Shown: positions 1 to 10,939 of the stretch, in pieces
Numbering within the stretch: position 1 is the stretch's first letter
Layout of the letters: each line of letters starts with the position of its first letter
Assembly (NCBI GenBank): GCA_019671005.1
Contig: CM033714.1
Coordinates: forward strand, 84,683,909 to 84,747,908
Source of the DNA: Hibiscus mutabilis
Lineage: Eukaryota; Streptophyta; Magnoliopsida; Malvales; Malvaceae
Reading direction: 5' to 3'
DNA length: 64,000 nt
Program-made: the position numbers and the translations under genes
Notes under the pieces: generated by a model
The model's input: only the letters and a program-made list of their open reading frames with translations
What the model was told of the DNA's origin: nothing
The model's database searches: none

Positions 1-1229
1 ATGCAAAGCCTGAGTTCCCCGACAATGTACCATGATAATTACTGAAACTGACGCTAAAAGAGCTAAGCAAAGAGAAGGTGTTGTGAAGCATTTCATTTTC
101 ATAGGTGAAAATGGGGTAAGCTGAAATATATACGTTCTAAATAAATAATTATATCTTTTAACGTGTGAGCTATGGTCAGCGTTACGTTGATAATCGAATG
201 AAGACTTTTTAGTTAATTGAGTTAAAAGTTTTTTCGAATCAAGTCGAGTTAAAAAAACTTGTTTAAATCAATATTTTTTTTTCAAAAAAGTCAAATTAAT
301 ATTTCTTGACAATATGATTAAATTATAACCTAAATCAAATAAATTTAATATCACATATATTTAAAAATTCTTTTAACAAAATATTGATGGAGTATAAAAG
401 AGTCAAAAAACTAATGGAAAGAAACAACTTGTAAAAAATTGCAGTCCGTTGACTAAATTGAATAAAATACGAAGTTAAGAGACTAAATTATAAAAAATAT
501 GCCCATTTAGTATATTTAATATAAAAATATATTTTTAATTTTTTTACGAATTTAAAATATTTTTTTTAAAATAATATGTTTTTTTACAATTTTAATAATA
601 TTTAATATTTTTTAAATAAATTCAAAATTTTTAGAAAACTTTTTAATTTTATATTTTCATGTATTTTGTAAAAAAATAAAATTTAAAAATTATGAAAATA
701 TCACACGACAAACCACAGTGTGCCGCATGAACGATAACATAGAACCGTTAATGATCAAAATTGACTTAAAAACTTAATTTATGTACTTTTTTAGTTTAAA
801 GATTTAATTGATTTAATTTATTAGTATATAAACTTAATTAGGTGTAAAAATTATTTAATAGCATTAATTTTTAAAAAAGTTTCAAATGTTTATTAAGCCT
901 TATGCCATAAGTTCAGTGGTGAATAATTAATTTTTGTGTTTATTTCTTTATTTTTCCATACTTGTGTCAGGTCACTATGTCAAAACTTGTGCCCACGACA
1001 TACCAATTTTGTTTCTATTAAGTTGAGATATTTAAATTATCAAATTAAATGTTAATATTTAAATTTATATAAAATAAAATAACATGAGTATTTTTTATTA
1101 CTCAGTCAATCAGTAAATCTTACGTAACAATTTAAATTATCAAAATACAACAAGTATCAATTGATTTAGCGAAATAAAAAGCTAAAATTTTTAAGCAAGA
1201 TTAATAGTTTAAATATTGGTATTTTTTTG
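1..1229. other. AT-rich intergenic DNA, no gene
   Basis: No reading frame here looks protein-coding. The stretch is very AT-rich. Positions 745-905 resemble, in the same orientation, the right arm of the hairpin element at 1661-2210 (shared blocks around 'cttaattaggtgtaaaaa' and the terminal 'ttaagcctta'), so they are probably one arm of a decayed copy. Positions 1060-1130 share the block 'aaaataacatgagtatt' with the SINE-like piece near 3785-3895, so a second decayed copy of that element may lie here. Confidence 0.5.
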
Positions 1230-1493
1230 GGTTTAAGAGTTATATTTATCCTTGTAGTAGTCGCAATTTATCGTTTTCACCCTTAAGGTATTTTCACATT
1301 AATTTAGCCCCTAAAGTAGTCGAATTGCATAACTGTTTGCCCATTAACTGACGGAAGTCAACGTTATTTTTTCAGTCAAGGGGCAAACAAAGATGCAATT
1401 CGGCTACTTCAGGGGCTAAATTGATACGAAAAAATTATAGGGACGAAATAGATAAATTGAGACTACTTCAAAAGCAAAAATAACCCTTAAACC
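1230..1493. mobile_element. Hairpin MITE, about 264 bp
   Basis: The two halves are imperfect inverted repeats of each other over almost the full length. The left end reads GGTTTAAGAGTTAT and the reverse complement of the right end GGTTTAAGGGTTAT. Inner arms also match ('tttagcccctaaagtagtcgaattgcat' type block at 1310-1335 against 1395-1425 reversed). The centre is near 1355-1375. No coding capacity. Flanks are T-runs on both sides, so the target duplication cannot be defined. The foldback form suits a Mutator-type MITE, but the superfamily is inferred. Confidence 0.75.
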
Positions 1494-1660
1494 TTTTTTT
1501 ATTATGAACGAAACAAATTAAGTTGGAAGGTATCCTACAACAAACCTTTACAACATTTACGGATGTGCATTTTTTTCATATATGATCATGTTCAAGAGTT
1601 AATAAGCTTCATCTTTCAAGGTTTCTAGAAGCTTATTTCCACGCCTCCGATCCTTGAGTT

Positions 1661-2210
1661 ATTAATTTTAAGCTTTTGAGTGTAAGAAGCCCTTGAATTT
1701 TTGGAAAAAAAATTAATTAAGTTTTTGAATTTTTTTTGGCACCAAATTAAGCTCTTGAACCAAAAAAATTAATCAATTAAGCCATTGAACCAAGAATTAG
1801 ATCAATTAAGCCCATTTGACCAATTTTGAGAATTAAATCTTAACAGTTTTTTCTTTAGATATAACAGGCACATGATACACTACAGTTCTATCATGTTATA
1901 TTTACAAAAGAATTTAAAAAGTATTTTTATAAATTTTATAAGTTCTTTTAGAAGTTTTGGAACATTTAAAGAATTTTTTAAATAAAATAAAAAATTCTGA
2001 AAAATATTAAGTGGAAATACTATGACACGGCGCACTGCAACAGTGGATCGAAAAAAACTGTTCAGATTTAATGGTTAAAATTGGTCAAATGACTTAATTA
2101 ATTCAATTTCTTGGCTCAAGGGCTTAATTGGGTGTAAAAAAAATTTAAAAACTTTATTGAATTTTTTTCAAAAGTTCAAAAGCTTCTTATACCCTTAAGC
2201 CTTAATTTTA
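1661..2210. mobile_element. Foldback element with ~165-bp inverted arms
   Basis: The left arm (about 1661-1855) and the reverse complement of the right arm (about 2035-2210) align over most of their length. Shared blocks include 'taagaagc', 'aaattaagctcttgaacca' against 'caattaagcccttgagcca', and 'tttgaccaatttt'. The ~180 bp in between is AT-rich and non-coding. It is a non-autonomous element, probably Mutator-like from arm length. A related single arm is at 745-905. Confidence 0.7.
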
Positions 2211-3659
2211 CACTACAATGCCGGCTTAAACGATGAGGTGAGAATTTAGAAATATATGACTAAAATAGCATCATTTGCGGGTTTGATAATTTATTTAGAT
2301 ATATTCTAGGTGATAATTCGTCACAATTGTAATATTTTGCTTGTATTTTTCTAACCTCAAATATATACTATTAACATAAATAACTTTTAGGATAAATTAC
2401 ATTTTAGACATTTAACCTTTAACGTGTTTCTGTTTTAGTCATCTAACTGTCAAAATTTTTAATTTTATCACTAAAAATTTCACTCTTTTATATCATTCGA
2501 CCATTAAGCCTTTAATGTTGTTTAAATTTTTTTGGTAAATTTATGTAACCCTTAAAACCTTCCTTTCAAACCCATATTTTTGGACTCCTTTTGATTCAAC
2601 AACGTTGGGGTGTTTTCTTCCAAATATGAATGGTGGGGAGGTTGAGAATGATGAAAAAAGTAATGTATCTTGATTCTAAACAGATAAGATGAATTAAAAA
2701 TTAGACCAAAATAAAATTGAAAATTAAATTTGGGTTTTGTCAATTTCGAGGAAATCCAAAATGAGAAAAAAATGAAAGGGAAATGAAAACGTTTTGATAC
2801 CATTTATCTCTCAAACAACAGTATGTGACGATTGAACAACAATTGAGAAAGATGTGGATCATGAGGAAAAAGAAGGTTAAAAGTTTATGTCCATTTCAAA
2901 AATAAAAATCCCCAGCACATACCAATTTGATGTTGGTGTTAAACATTTAACAGTCGGATGAAAAAAAATCCATAAAATGTAAGTCCTTTCCTTAAATTCC
3001 TATTTATTTTCCCTCCATTCATTGTTTAAAGACGAAAATAAAGACGATATTTCAGTGAAAAGTCCACCAAACATCTCAAAAGTAAATCTGGTCTTGATTG
3101 AACCTTTTACACCCAATTCCCAAAGAACGAGATTCACTCGTAAATGTTTATGTTTTCATCCAAAAACATAAGTTTAACGCCTAAAAAGCAATCGACAATC
3201 ACACTTTAAACCAAATAAATAACATTCTCCAACTTTTCCTCAGCTGGATGAACGATGAAGAAATTTCAATCAAAGAAACTAAGATTTAATGCTTTGCCGG
3301 CAACTTCATTTGTATGTAATAAATTGCTCTTTGTAATCCTCAATTTAATGAGAATTGTCGGGAGCCATTACCCTCATTCCAAAAGATATATGATAGGATG
3401 TGCAACGCTACTGTTTATATATCTCAAAACCTTTTTACTTTCTTATGTGGGATTAATGTTATCACCTCTTCTTAGGTGCGACAAAATTCATATATTGTAC
3501 CATCTTTGCATGGTCTAGTCCCCCCAAATACCTATCATCCAAATCCTTGATCTATTTCATTTATTTACAAACATGATCTAACTTAACATCATTTGACAAA
3601 GATAGGATGCTTTAACTAACTTTTATTCATTATGGTTTGGATGATTAAATGAAATATAT
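2211..3659. other. Intergenic, no recognisable gene
   Basis: Short open frames occur (for example 2552-2803 minus and 3255-3518 plus), but their translations show no known domain and have the Phe/Ile/Lys-rich composition of AT-rich noncoding DNA. A short MITE-end-like sequence, 'ggataaattaca', occurs at 2391 and resembles 'ggataaattgca' at 3664. Confidence 0.4.
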
Positions 3660-3784
3660 ATAAGGATAAATTGCATTCATAGTAGTCACTCGACTATGAG
3701 TGATTTTATGTTTTGGTCATTGAATTATGAAAAAATACTTTTATTTGGTCACTATTTTTTTATTAAATAGAGTAATATTTATAT

Positions 3785-3895
3785 TCTCAAGGCAAATGTC
3801 AGGATTCGAACTCATACAAGATAAAATAACATGAGTATTATTAACCACTCAACCAATTAGTGGATCTCCGATCACTATGTCATTAATGTGCTAAT
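3785..3895 (-). mobile_element. tRNA-derived SINE-like fragment
   Basis: Read on the minus strand, an A-box-like block (TGGTTGAGTGGTTAA, 3841-3855) is followed about 30 bp later by a perfect B-box-type sequence, GTTCGAATCC (3802-3811). This is the internal RNA polymerase III promoter layout of plant tRNA-derived SINEs. There is no cloverleaf, so it is not a tRNA gene. It seems to sit inside a MITE-like arm starting 'ggataaattgca' at 3664. Target duplications were not resolved. Confidence 0.5.
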
Positions 3896-3950
3896 GGACG
3901 GATGGTGTGACTGTTAAATAATTCGCATAATAACAAATTTATCTCTCACT

Positions 3951-4779
3951 ATTTACACATTTTATAATTTTGATCCTCATTATAAAAAATAACCCTTGAT
4001 GTGTTCACATTTTTCAGTTTGGCCTTGATTCATCATTTTTAATATATCCACCCTTACCACTTGGGAAAAAAACCCCACCATTTCCTTCATTTCCATCCCC
4101 ATTTTCAAGCCAAGTGAAAACAAATCTAGCCACAACTATCACCTAGCCCCTAAACCTGATTCACCATACCCATAAAACTCAACCCAACACCACCACTTCA
4201 AAACCCGTAGTCTTACCTTACTCATTTACCAATAAACCCCTCTTAAACACAAACCAAACGACAACACTGAACTCACCGTCTCTCAAGCTCATCTTCGCCT
4301 AAAATCGAAACCTAAAAACACTATCCACCCTCTTTCAAACCATTGCACACCGTCAACACATTGCCTAAACCCAATGAACCAACCAAATCCCCTAAAAATT
4401 GCACCTTATCATCACCACAAGTCCCCTAAACCACCATCAATTTCGCATATAGGGACCAGGTTTATTTTGATATCAGGGGTTTTAGGTATAGGGGGTTGCT
4501 ATTGTGATTGCCTGCAGTATAGGCCTTGGTTTTTCTTCTTTGCTATGTTGTTGTATGGTGCGATAGCTTTTGGGTGTGCCGGTCTGGTTCGTGTAAGGGC
4601 TCGGCGTTGGCACGCGGCACTCTTTTTCCTCCAATTAGGCTTAAAGGGATTTTTTTAACGAGACTCGTGCCAAGACTACTATACTTTAATCCCTAATAAA
4701 AAAATTCTATTATCTTTCAAAAAAGAAAACAAACTATAGTCCCCCAAATAGTGAACAGTAAAAAAACCAAATTGTATTT
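3951..4779. other. Intergenic, no supported gene
   Basis: Contains C-rich, CCAAACC-like text from 4060 to 4440 and a more GC-rich patch at 4490-4640. An open frame at 4374-4658 (94 aa, with Phe- and Leu-rich segments) has no homology I recognise and no clear gene context. It is probably chance or LTR-derived. Confidence 0.35.
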
Positions 4780-5650
4780 TGTAACATCCCAAATTTCCGA
4801 ATGAGATTTTTTTGGAGATAAATGTCCAAAAAATAATTTTAAAGGATTACAATATTTATTTTAAGCATTTGGAATTGCTTCAGTTTTGATTAAGTTCATT
4901 GATTAAATAATAGTTTAATTTGGGATTTAACTGAAAATCGAAAGGTGAAAATAGAAGTTTAAGGACTAAATTGTAAAGTATGCAAAATTGGAAGTTCTGC
5001 ATGGCTATTAATCCAAAAGCCAACATTAGTAGATTTTGATGGACATTGATTATATATGTGTCAATCATATATGTTATTGTGGAGTTAATAATTTAGATAA
5101 AATATAGTTTTATATTATATGGTATAATAGTTTTGTTAAGGAAAAAATAATTTATTTTTTTTCCTCTCCATTCGACACCGAATTGAGTAAGAAAGAATGT
5201 CCAAAACACTTCTTTAAATGTTCTATAAGACATGGTTAAGTTCTTGAACCATGAAATAGAAAGTCTCAAAATCTTCAAATTTCCTTAAGTGTTTATGAAA
5301 CCAAGCTTAAAGTTTGAAAGCTCTCATCTATGTTTATCGATTGGCACCGCTAATTTTCATTTTCAAGCTTGGTAAGGATGAACCCTAACTCCTAAACTTT
5401 GTATTTTAGATTGTGTTTTGATGATGAACCATGCTAACATCATGTGTGTTTTGTCATTGAAGAGCAAGGAATTGTTGGAACCTCAAAGGAAAAGGGGAAA
5501 TCCAATGTTATTGAATAATTTATCAATATGAGGAATATCGTAAGCTAGAAATTAGATGACTATGGTCGAAATCAAATATGTATGTGTATGTATTTTATGA
5601 TTTCAGTTTGTGTATGAAAATTGAGTAAAACGCCTAATTTGTGATCTCAG
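4780..5650 (+). mobile_element. Chromovirus-type LTR fragment
   Basis: Starts with TGTAACATCCC, the same head as the chromovirus B LTR in this window (TGTAACATCC on its coding strand), and continues with LTR-like text ('aaggactaaattgtaaa', 'ggtaaggatgaacccta'). No matching 3' end with TSD was found, so the right limit is approximate and it may be truncated. No coding capacity. Confidence 0.5.
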
Positions 5651-6094
5651 TTCTAAAACAAGCACATGTTTAGCGTATCATGTATAATATTTATACTACT
5701 CGGATCCTTCCACACTCATAAATAAGAGGATATTGACCGTTTAAGCATGTTTGATCTCACATCATCTTGTATATTATACAAACGACAATTTCAATCAAAT
5801 TATACTCATCGACAATTATATAGTATTGATTTGTATTTAATTATTTTTTCCCTATATTTTTACTATACAAGATAGCCAATAATTTGCCTAATTTTTGAAA
5901 TGAATAATTTGCCTAATTAAATTCATTTACGAAGTTTTTATACTCAGTTTATAATGAATGAAATAATTTTCCTTCATTCTTTATAAATTTGATTACAATC
6001 TCGTTTTATACTCGACGAAAACCCCCCAATGTTTAAGTTTCTATCTTCTGAAACTCTCACGCTCTTCCACCGCACACGCTCTGCTCAAAGTGTT

Positions 6095-6560
6095 ATATGA
6101 ACCGAGTTTGAATAAATAAGGTTGTTTATGTTCGTTTGTTTATTTTTAAAACTGTTTGTGTTTGTTTATTTTTTAAGGTGTTTGTGTTCATTAGTGTTCG
6201 TGAATATGTTAGTTTAACGTTCGCGTATATGTTCGTCAAAATGGCGAATTACGTCACTAATCCTTAAGCTCCTCATGTTTCATAGTTTGAACTCCAAAGT
6301 TCACCTTGTGTTTATTTAGCCCCTACCTTCACCAATATTTAAAATGTAAAAAAAAAGAAAAAAAAGAAAAGGGGACCGGATAAACAAGCTTATAAACGAG
6401 TCGATAAATTAATTTGTTCGTGAACATAAATGAATCGAACATACATCTCTTCATGTTTATTTGTTTATTGACTTAACATAAAATTTTTATTTATACTCAA
6501 TTATTTAACTTAATAAATGAACGCCTCACGAATATTTCATTGAACAATGTGTTTATTTTC
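6095..6560. mobile_element. GTTCGTTTA-rich non-autonomous element, copy 1
   Basis: A dense run of GTTCGTTTGTTTA and GTTCGTG motifs at 6100-6240 is answered at 6370-6560 by reverse-orientation motifs (ATAAACGAG, GTGAACATAAATGAA). This gives an inverted arrangement like those of the better-defined copy at 12870-13603 and the copy at 16205-16860. It is degraded, with a low-complexity A/G run at 6350-6375. Exact ends were not resolved. Confidence 0.5.
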
Positions 6561-7065
6561 ACCCATAAGCACGTTCAATCTACTTCAGTAAGACTCACGG
6601 CATTCGAAGTGCGAGTGGAATTAACATCCATCAAGCATTACTTCCAATTCAAAAAAAACCCGCTAAATTACAAGCAAACGGAAGAAAGAGCCAAACATTA
6701 TGTATACAGACGACACTCTATGAAGAAAGCAAACGGTCTGACAATTATTTTAATTATAATCAATTAATCATATTTTTTCCTAAAATATCTATTAACAAGT
6801 TCAATAATTAATCCTCCACGTTTTTTAGTGTATGTAAAGGTAGATGTTTATAATTTTTTCTGATACAAATTAATCAATCTTAATCTTAAATTATTACAAT
6901 AAAGCATTTTACAAATTTTCACTTTTAAATGTCTCAATTGACTCTTAAATTATGCTATTTTTAATTTTTGATATTTAATTTTAGGATAATAACACAAATG
7001 CCCTTGTACTTTACAAAATTTTTCAATGCAGAGTTTGTACTTTAAAAACGTTCAATGTGCCCCCT

Positions 7066-7247
7066 AAGTTTTACTCCGTCATTCAAAGTGCTCCCAACCC
7101 CTAACGTCGTTATCTTGGCACGTGAAGGAACACGTGGCTCTATTATTAAACGACATGTGACTTTACTTTTTTAGAAAACATCTTCAAGGGCACCAATACA
7201 AATTTTCCTTTTTCTTAATAATTAAAATAAAAATTATATAAAAATAT
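7066..7247 (+). repeat. Left terminal inverted repeat of the MULE
   Basis: About 182 bp that match the reverse complement of 15356-15544 closely. Shared stretches include TTTTACTCCGTCATTCAAAG, the ACACGTGGCTCTATTAT block, AACGACATGTGACTTTA and AAAACATCTTCAAGGGCACC. The GRF gene's start codon lies about 230 bp inside it, so the TIR is well placed to act as a promoter, as in MuDR elements (inference). Confidence 0.85.
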
Positions 7248-7474
7248 CCTCTTTAAAGACTGAAAAGTAGGTCGTGAGTTCTCTATGTTCTTCTTCAAAT
7301 CTGAGTCCCAGTTGCCTTTCTTCCAATTTTTATTTTTTCCTTTCTTCAAATCGTGAGTTCCATTTGCTCATCTTCAAACCCTAAACCATTTTAAACCCGA
7401 TTACTTCATATTTCTCCTCTTGTTATATTGTTCGTGGAAGTTCTAATTAGGTCGTTGTTGCAACTATTTGAAGA

Positions 7475-8060
7475 ATGGATGAAAGAAGATATGGGCATGG
7501 AACCTCTAGTAAGAAATCGAGTTTTTCAAGCTCCCATTCAAACGCGAAAACTAAATCTAAAGAAATTTTGTGCAACTGTGACGTTAAAGCTCCTGCTTGT
7601 GTTTCAACAACTAAGAAAAATCGCAAACGATTATCCTATGAGTGCGGTAAATTTGGGGAGGTAAGAGCATCGATTGTTTATTGGTAGAATTTTAAATGCT
7701 ATAAAATTTGTAATGCTAATGGTAATCGATTTTTTGCAGGGAAAGAAATGTTCATTTTTTTAATGGGTTGATTCATATGAATGTGTTGAAAATTAGTATG
7801 AAGAAATACAAATGGAGAATCAATTTTTAGCCTCTGAAATGAGAGAATTGAGGACTGAAATAGCATGGTTCAAGAAAAATGGTGCAAGGAAGCTGGAGAA
7901 CCTAATTAAAGAGGTTGAAAGATTGAAAATTCAGAAGAAAAAGTACAAGAAAGTGTTGAACCAAAAAATTAGGTCAATTACATTATACCAATATAGTTTA
8001 GGTTCGATTTTAATCGTTTTGGTTGCTGTAATTGTTTATGCCTTATGCTTGGTTTGTTAG
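7475..8060 (+). pseudogene. GRF zinc-finger / coiled-coil / TM protein carried by the MULE
   Basis: Two exons: 7475-7660 and 7740-8060, joined in phase 0 at a gtaagag donor and a tttttgcag acceptor. The 168-codon frame resembles the plant family typified by Arabidopsis At4g04775. Its N-terminal GRF-type zinc finger has candidate ligands C33, C35, C57 and C66, and the fragment WVDSYEC follows. A charged coiled coil spans roughly residues 87-138 (MENQFLASEMREL onward), and a hydrophobic C-terminal segment spans about 145-166. GRF fingers bind single-stranded nucleic acid or zinc-dependent partners in other proteins; the role here is unknown. Exon 2 has two in-frame stops, TAA at codon 70 (family usually has K or Q before WVD) and TAG at codon 81 (Q likely), so it is a pseudogene. 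It lies convergent to the transposase inside the same TIRs. Confidence 0.75.
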
Positions 8061-8421
8061 TGAAAATTGAAAATTGTACCAAGTTTAATCAATGAATGTG
8101 ATTGTTTATTGCCCTGTTTATGCTCTGTTTAATGTCCAAAATGAAAACAATTCTCACACAAGTGGTACATGAATTAATAATCCATTACCATAAAGTGAAG
8201 TTGACATAAGATCACAAAAGTTGACATAAGACTGCAATTAACATGAAGGTCACAGAGTACTGTAATTCACAAAAGAAATAACTTCACATAAGACTCAAGA
8301 AACCACAATACAGTAACATAATTTAACAAAAAGAAATTGAAGTTTCATCTTCAACAAAAGACAACCCTAGACACAATTCTGCTGCTCAAGCAAACACAAG
8401 ACATCTATTTGTTCTTTGCAC
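8061..8421. other. MULE internal noncoding DNA
   Basis: Sequence downstream of the GRF gene, up to the solo LTR insertion. No frame is recognised. It continues at 10442-10939 beyond the insertion and presumably holds the 3' ends of both MULE genes. Confidence 0.5.
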
Positions 8422-10441
8422 TGTTGTCACCTAATTTTCACCGTCCTTTGTTTATTTTATTTTACTCTTGTATATATAATATAGCTTATATAAAACCCAA
8501 AAAAGAAAAATAAAAGCAGAATCCATGTACATGAGTAAAGGCCCAATTGGCCAATTTTTTTATTATTTCATTTTTATTTTATATTATTAATATATTTTAT
8601 TTATTCTTGCAGATCACATAAGATTTTAGTTACGTCAGATATGGGAAGTTTGCAAAAGATCCTGTTCAACAAGTATGGAAAGTCAAGCTATGTGCAAGGA
8701 ATTCTCACTACGGACTCATGGCAAATTTCCGATATGATCCAAGCATTTCTGAGTCAGGATGTCTTCTTACGTATTGACCGTCTTTCAGTTACTTTTCCAA
8801 CACATCTTGAAACGCCTCAATCAAACGTCGGGAGCTCAGGATATGCTCATTTTACTGAAGACAGCGCGTGCAAAAAATTAGATACGGGTTCAATACGAGA
8901 ATTTGAGTTTATTACGAATTTTTAATTATTTTATAGAATATTTGTAATTAAATTCATGCTTAAATATTTCCCTATTTGTTTTAACTCATTTAGAATCATA
9001 TTGAATGTAAGGAAAGAGTTTGATGCCCAAGTAATGACATTATTCCCTTTCCAAGATTGTTGAGTATAAGAAGGGAATATGCTTTTAGGGTTTTAGGATT
9101 TTTAGGTTTTTAAGGTTTCTTGAAGCCTGTAAATAAGCTTCATTCCATTGTAACACAGACACACAGTTTATTCTAGAGAATTTATTGGAGAGAAAACACA
9201 GTTGAGTCCAAAGAGTTTGAGAGTTTTTTGGAGAGTTCTACGTAGTTTATGCTCGTGCTTTTGTATTTGGATTCGAAGTTAGAATAAAATTTTGAAGCAT
9301 CTTTTGAGGTATTTGATTAATTTTTTATATGTTCTTGTTCGAATGTATAGTTTTTCATTCATGTTTTAAAAAAATAAAAATTGATGTTTGATCTATTCTA
9401 TTTAAAAGAAATTTGCAAAGAGTGTTTTTTTTAATTGAATTATTTACATCCAATTCACCATCTCCATGGATCCTTTAATTTTTAAGTTTTTTAACCATTG
9501 TTTTTCAACTTAGTTTTTTGAATTTTAATGTAATTTAACCCTCTTTTTGTAAATTTTTAAATTAAATTCTAATTTGCACATATGCGTTTTTAAAGAAAAA
9601 TTCTATTCGCATGTTGTGATGACTCATTTTAGGGAAGGATACATATTTTTTTTATAAAAAAATCTTTTTATTCATATTTTCTTTGAAGATTTTGCACTTG
9701 TAGATATAATTCTTTAAATTTAGTTCCCATATATTTATTTAATTAGATCATTTCCTAAAATACCAAAGCATTAATAGTTTCTTTTAATTAGATGATTAGG
9801 TTAAATAAAGCCCCTAGGTTTAGGTACTAAATTACCTTAGTTAGAGCTTTTAAAGAGAAAAATAAGATTCTTCTTCACACTTAATATTTATAAGATACAC
9901 TTAACAATATTTTAACCCTAATAGGTAAAATTCATGTAGATTATCCTTTAGGTTAATAATCACTAACTTAGGGTAAATAAAAAGGTCCAACACACTATTT
10001 CTTTCCTTGCTTGTCTGATAAAAAAGTAAAACTTAATTAATGTGGTGTCCTATTGAAAGAATGTGACGGGTTAGCGCCAGAAGTGTTGACAGTGATTACA
10101 GTTCACTTTCTGGATATTAGGGCCGTTAAAACGAGATCATATTCATAAATGGACAAAGAGTTGAATTTTATATGAACTTGCAAATTCTGGCATTAAAACG
10201 TTTTGTAATCGGCTAGATACCAATTTTTAGGCGCTGTAGGAGTGATAATCTTTCCCCACGCATAATCGACTCCGAACCCGTTTTTATTTTTCGCATACCA
10301 AAATATTTTTTAATAAAATAAAATAATTTTATTAAAATAACTCGTTTTTAGGTAATCCAATCACAACGTTTAAAAAATTAGTGATAACTTTACTGTTATT
10401 TTATTTTTATAAAACGTCGACCTCTGAAAAAGGTTGCGACA
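8422..10441 (+). mobile_element. Solo LTR, TAT/Ogre type
   Basis: Begins TGTTGTCACC and ends GGTTGCGACA (TG...CA), flanked on both sides by the 5-bp target duplication TGCAC (8417-8421 and 10442-10446). Near its 3' end is text typical of TAT/Ogre LTRs: 'ggcgctgtaggagtgataatc', 'ccccacgcataatcgactcc', and a degraded form of the 'ggtggcgactcc' block at about 10377-10392. A transcript-start-like region ('taaataagcttcattcc', 9132 on) is also visible. No internal retrotransposon sequence follows, so this is a solo LTR left by recombination. The open frame at 8641-8925 lies inside it and is not considered a gene. Family-level naming is from memory. Confidence 0.75.
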
Positions 10442-10939
10442 TGCACCAGTGTTGCTCTCTTGTATGGTGAGGACATCATCACCAACTGTAGATCTTTTCC
10501 TTCCCAAATTCAGCAGGTAAGCCTTTAATTCCCGCAAATAATTAAAACAGAGGTTCAGACACCACATACATTCTGAAATTAGATATTTTGAAAAAAAATA
10601 TGAAAATAGCTCACATCATAGTAAGTACGTGATTGATTTGCTGTTGCTATTGGGACAATTGCTGCTTTTTGGGTTGTAGATCCTGTAGCTTGCTAGTTTA
10701 GTCTTTGGGTGACAGTTTAACTCCTTGTTCTAGGAGTTATTGTTGGATAAGATAAAATCTTCTGAGATTTCATTCCACGCGGCAATTTGAAATGAAAGTG
10801 AAAAGTTAATATCTTAAAAAAAATTAAGAAGTTAAAGTGAAACGTGCAAAGTTAATATCAATTACATTTAAGATTTTAATACCAGTTTTGACATTGACAT
10901 AAACACTCATGCTTCTATAATTTTTCTCTCCCTACTTTT
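10442..10939. other. MULE internal noncoding DNA (continued)
   Basis: Continuation of the MULE interior after the solo LTR, up to the 3' end of the transposase gene. No supported frame. It joins smoothly to 8421 if the LTR and one TSD are removed. Confidence 0.45.

Noticed and set aside
3802..3855. tRNA gene suggested by A- and B-box sequences
   Set aside because: No acceptor stem or anticodon arm can be formed; a SINE-like fragment explains the boxes.
4374..4658. 94-aa open frame with hydrophobic segments
   Set aside because: No homology recognised, no conserved start context, and surrounding text looks LTR-derived or noncoding.
8641..8925. 94-aa open frame starting MGSLQKILFNKYG
   Set aside because: It lies wholly inside the solo LTR 8422-10441 and has no recognisable domain.
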